A stretch of 64,000 nucleotides of DNA, from positions 5,340,152 to 5,404,151 of the forward strand of contig CM119270.1 of the NCBI GenBank assembly GCA_051294375.1. The letters run 5' to 3'. A model generated the notes under the pieces. The model saw nothing but the letters and a program-made list of their open reading frames with translations, had not been told where the DNA came from and did no database searches. Shown here in pieces: positions 62,850 through 64,000 of this stretch; position 1 is the first letter of the stretch; each line of letters begins with the position of its first letter. A program made the position numbers and the translations under genes. This DNA comes from Paraspadella gotoi (taxonomy: Eukaryota; Chaetognatha).

Positions 62850-64000
62850 GGACTATTTTACTAAAAAATTATAAAAGGGGATTTTCATGGCAGGGAATTG
62901 ATTTTCTTGCTGGCAGAACCATGAATTTTTTGAACCAAAAAGCTTAGGAAATTCTTATTAGCTACGATTTTTTTCTCACAGCAGGATATATTTCTGCTTG
63001 CAGTACTTATTTTACTAAAAATATTAAAGGGGAATTTTTTTCTGGCAGAATGAATTTTTTTGCTGGCAGGGGAACAGTCATTTTTCAAACAAAATCTAAG
63101 GATAATCTTTTTGCAGGATTTTTTCTCACAGCAGAATTAATTTCCTGTTGGCAGGATTATTTTACTAAAAAGATATAAAGTGGGATTTTCATGGCAGGAA
63201 TGATTTTTTGTGGCAGGAACAGTCATTGTTTCAAACAAAATCTGAGGAAAATCTTTTTGGCAGGATTTTTTTTCTCACAGCAGAATAATTTCTGTTGCAG
63301 GACTATTTTACTAAAAATGATTAAAGGGGATTTTTTCATGCAGGAATGATTTTTTGTGGCAGGAACAGTCATTTTTCAAACAAATCATAGGAAATCTATT
63401 AGCAGGATTTTTTTCCGTGAAGCAGGAATAATTTCGTGTTGCAGGACGTATTTTACTAAAAATATTAAAGGGATTTCATTGGCAGGGAATGACTTTTTGC
63501 TGGCAGGAAACAGTCAATTTTTCAAACAAAATCCAAGAAAATCTTATTAGCAGGATTTTTTCTACAGCAGGATTAATTTCTGTTGGCAGGACTATTTTAC
63601 AAAAATATTAAAGGGGATTTTCATGGCAGGAATTGACTTTTTCTAGGCAGGAACAGTGCAATTTTTTAAACAAAAGCTTAGAAATCTTTTTAGCAGGATT
63701 TTTTTCTCACAGCAGATTAATTTCTGTTGGCAGGACTATTTTACTAAAAATATTAAAGGGATTTTTCATGGCAGGAATGATTTGTGCAGAACAGTCATTT
63801 TTCAAAACAAAATGCTTAGGAAATCTCTTTTTGCAGGATTTTTTTTCTGACAGCAGGATAATTTCTGTTGGCAGGACTATTTTACTAAAAATATTAAAGG
63901 GATTTTTTCATGGCAGGAATGACTTTTTGACTGCAGGAACAGTCATTTTTCAAACAAAATCAAGGAAATCTTTTTGCAGGATTTTTTTTCACAGCAGGAT
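62850..64000. repeat. Tandem satellite, ~145-bp unit, about 8 copies
   Basis: GACTATTTTACTAAAAATAT recurs at about 62850, 63004, 63150, 63301, 63449, 63591, 63735 and 63875. Each unit also contains several GGCAGGAA/GCAGGAT sub-motifs and CAGTCATTTTTCAAACAAAA. Copies differ mostly by small indels. The array runs off the window edge. Confidence 0.95.

Noticed and set aside
62850-64000. CRISPR-like regular repeats
   Set aside because: Units are contiguous and fully repeated without unique spacers, in an animal genome; this is a satellite.

Overview
The window is invertebrate animal nuclear DNA. Genes are split by GT-AG introns, exons are GC- and CpG-rich in an AT-rich background full of simple repeats, and there is a BEL/Pao LTR retrotransposon, a lineage known from animals. 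I see no prokaryotic, organellar or rRNA sequence and cannot name the species. The assembly is rough: seven N gaps, many one-base homopolymer indels, and an 11-kb stretch in which three neighbouring blocks each occur twice in tandem. Exon models below were joined by hand from splice sites and reading phase.

1-12.2 kb (+ strand): one large multi-exon gene for an unrecognised, low-complexity protein ending in a Lys/Asn/Gly tail, interrupted by four N gaps of about 190-300 bp. A small poly-Gly coding-like segment lies antisense in its 3-kb intron. A 70-bp-arm inverted repeat at 11.3-11.5 kb, in its last intron, carries a hammerhead-ribozyme-like core.

12.4-23.4 kb: blocks A (1.36 kb), B (1.39 kb) and C (2.72 kb) in order A-A-B-B-C-C. 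Block C holds the 3' exons of the next gene, so those exons appear twice. 19.3-24.4 kb (- strand): a four-transmembrane claudin-superfamily protein with an extremely Cys-rich N-terminus. 26.5-29.0 kb (- strand): a complete three-exon AGC-family Ser/Thr kinase, closest in motifs to Akt but without a visible PH domain.

32.4-58.3 kb (- strand): the 3' seven exons of a single-pass membrane protein with a fibronectin type III domain; its 5' end lies outside the window. One of its introns holds a nested insertion: a small element with 230-bp direct terminal repeats (33387-51195, flanked by TACCTC) that was itself hit by a 17.15-kb BEL/Pao retrotransposon (33972-51125, flanked by GGTTG). The BEL/Pao element has decayed gag and pol and an unusual 7.9-kb non-pol region before its 3' LTR. 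Another intron of the host gene holds a partial condensation/acyltransferase-like gene on the opposite strand (55.7-56.2 kb).

58.3-64 kb: no convincing host exon; simple repeats, SINE-like copies with an ATTC-type tail, a structured GC-rich repeat, and a ~145-bp satellite running off the right edge.
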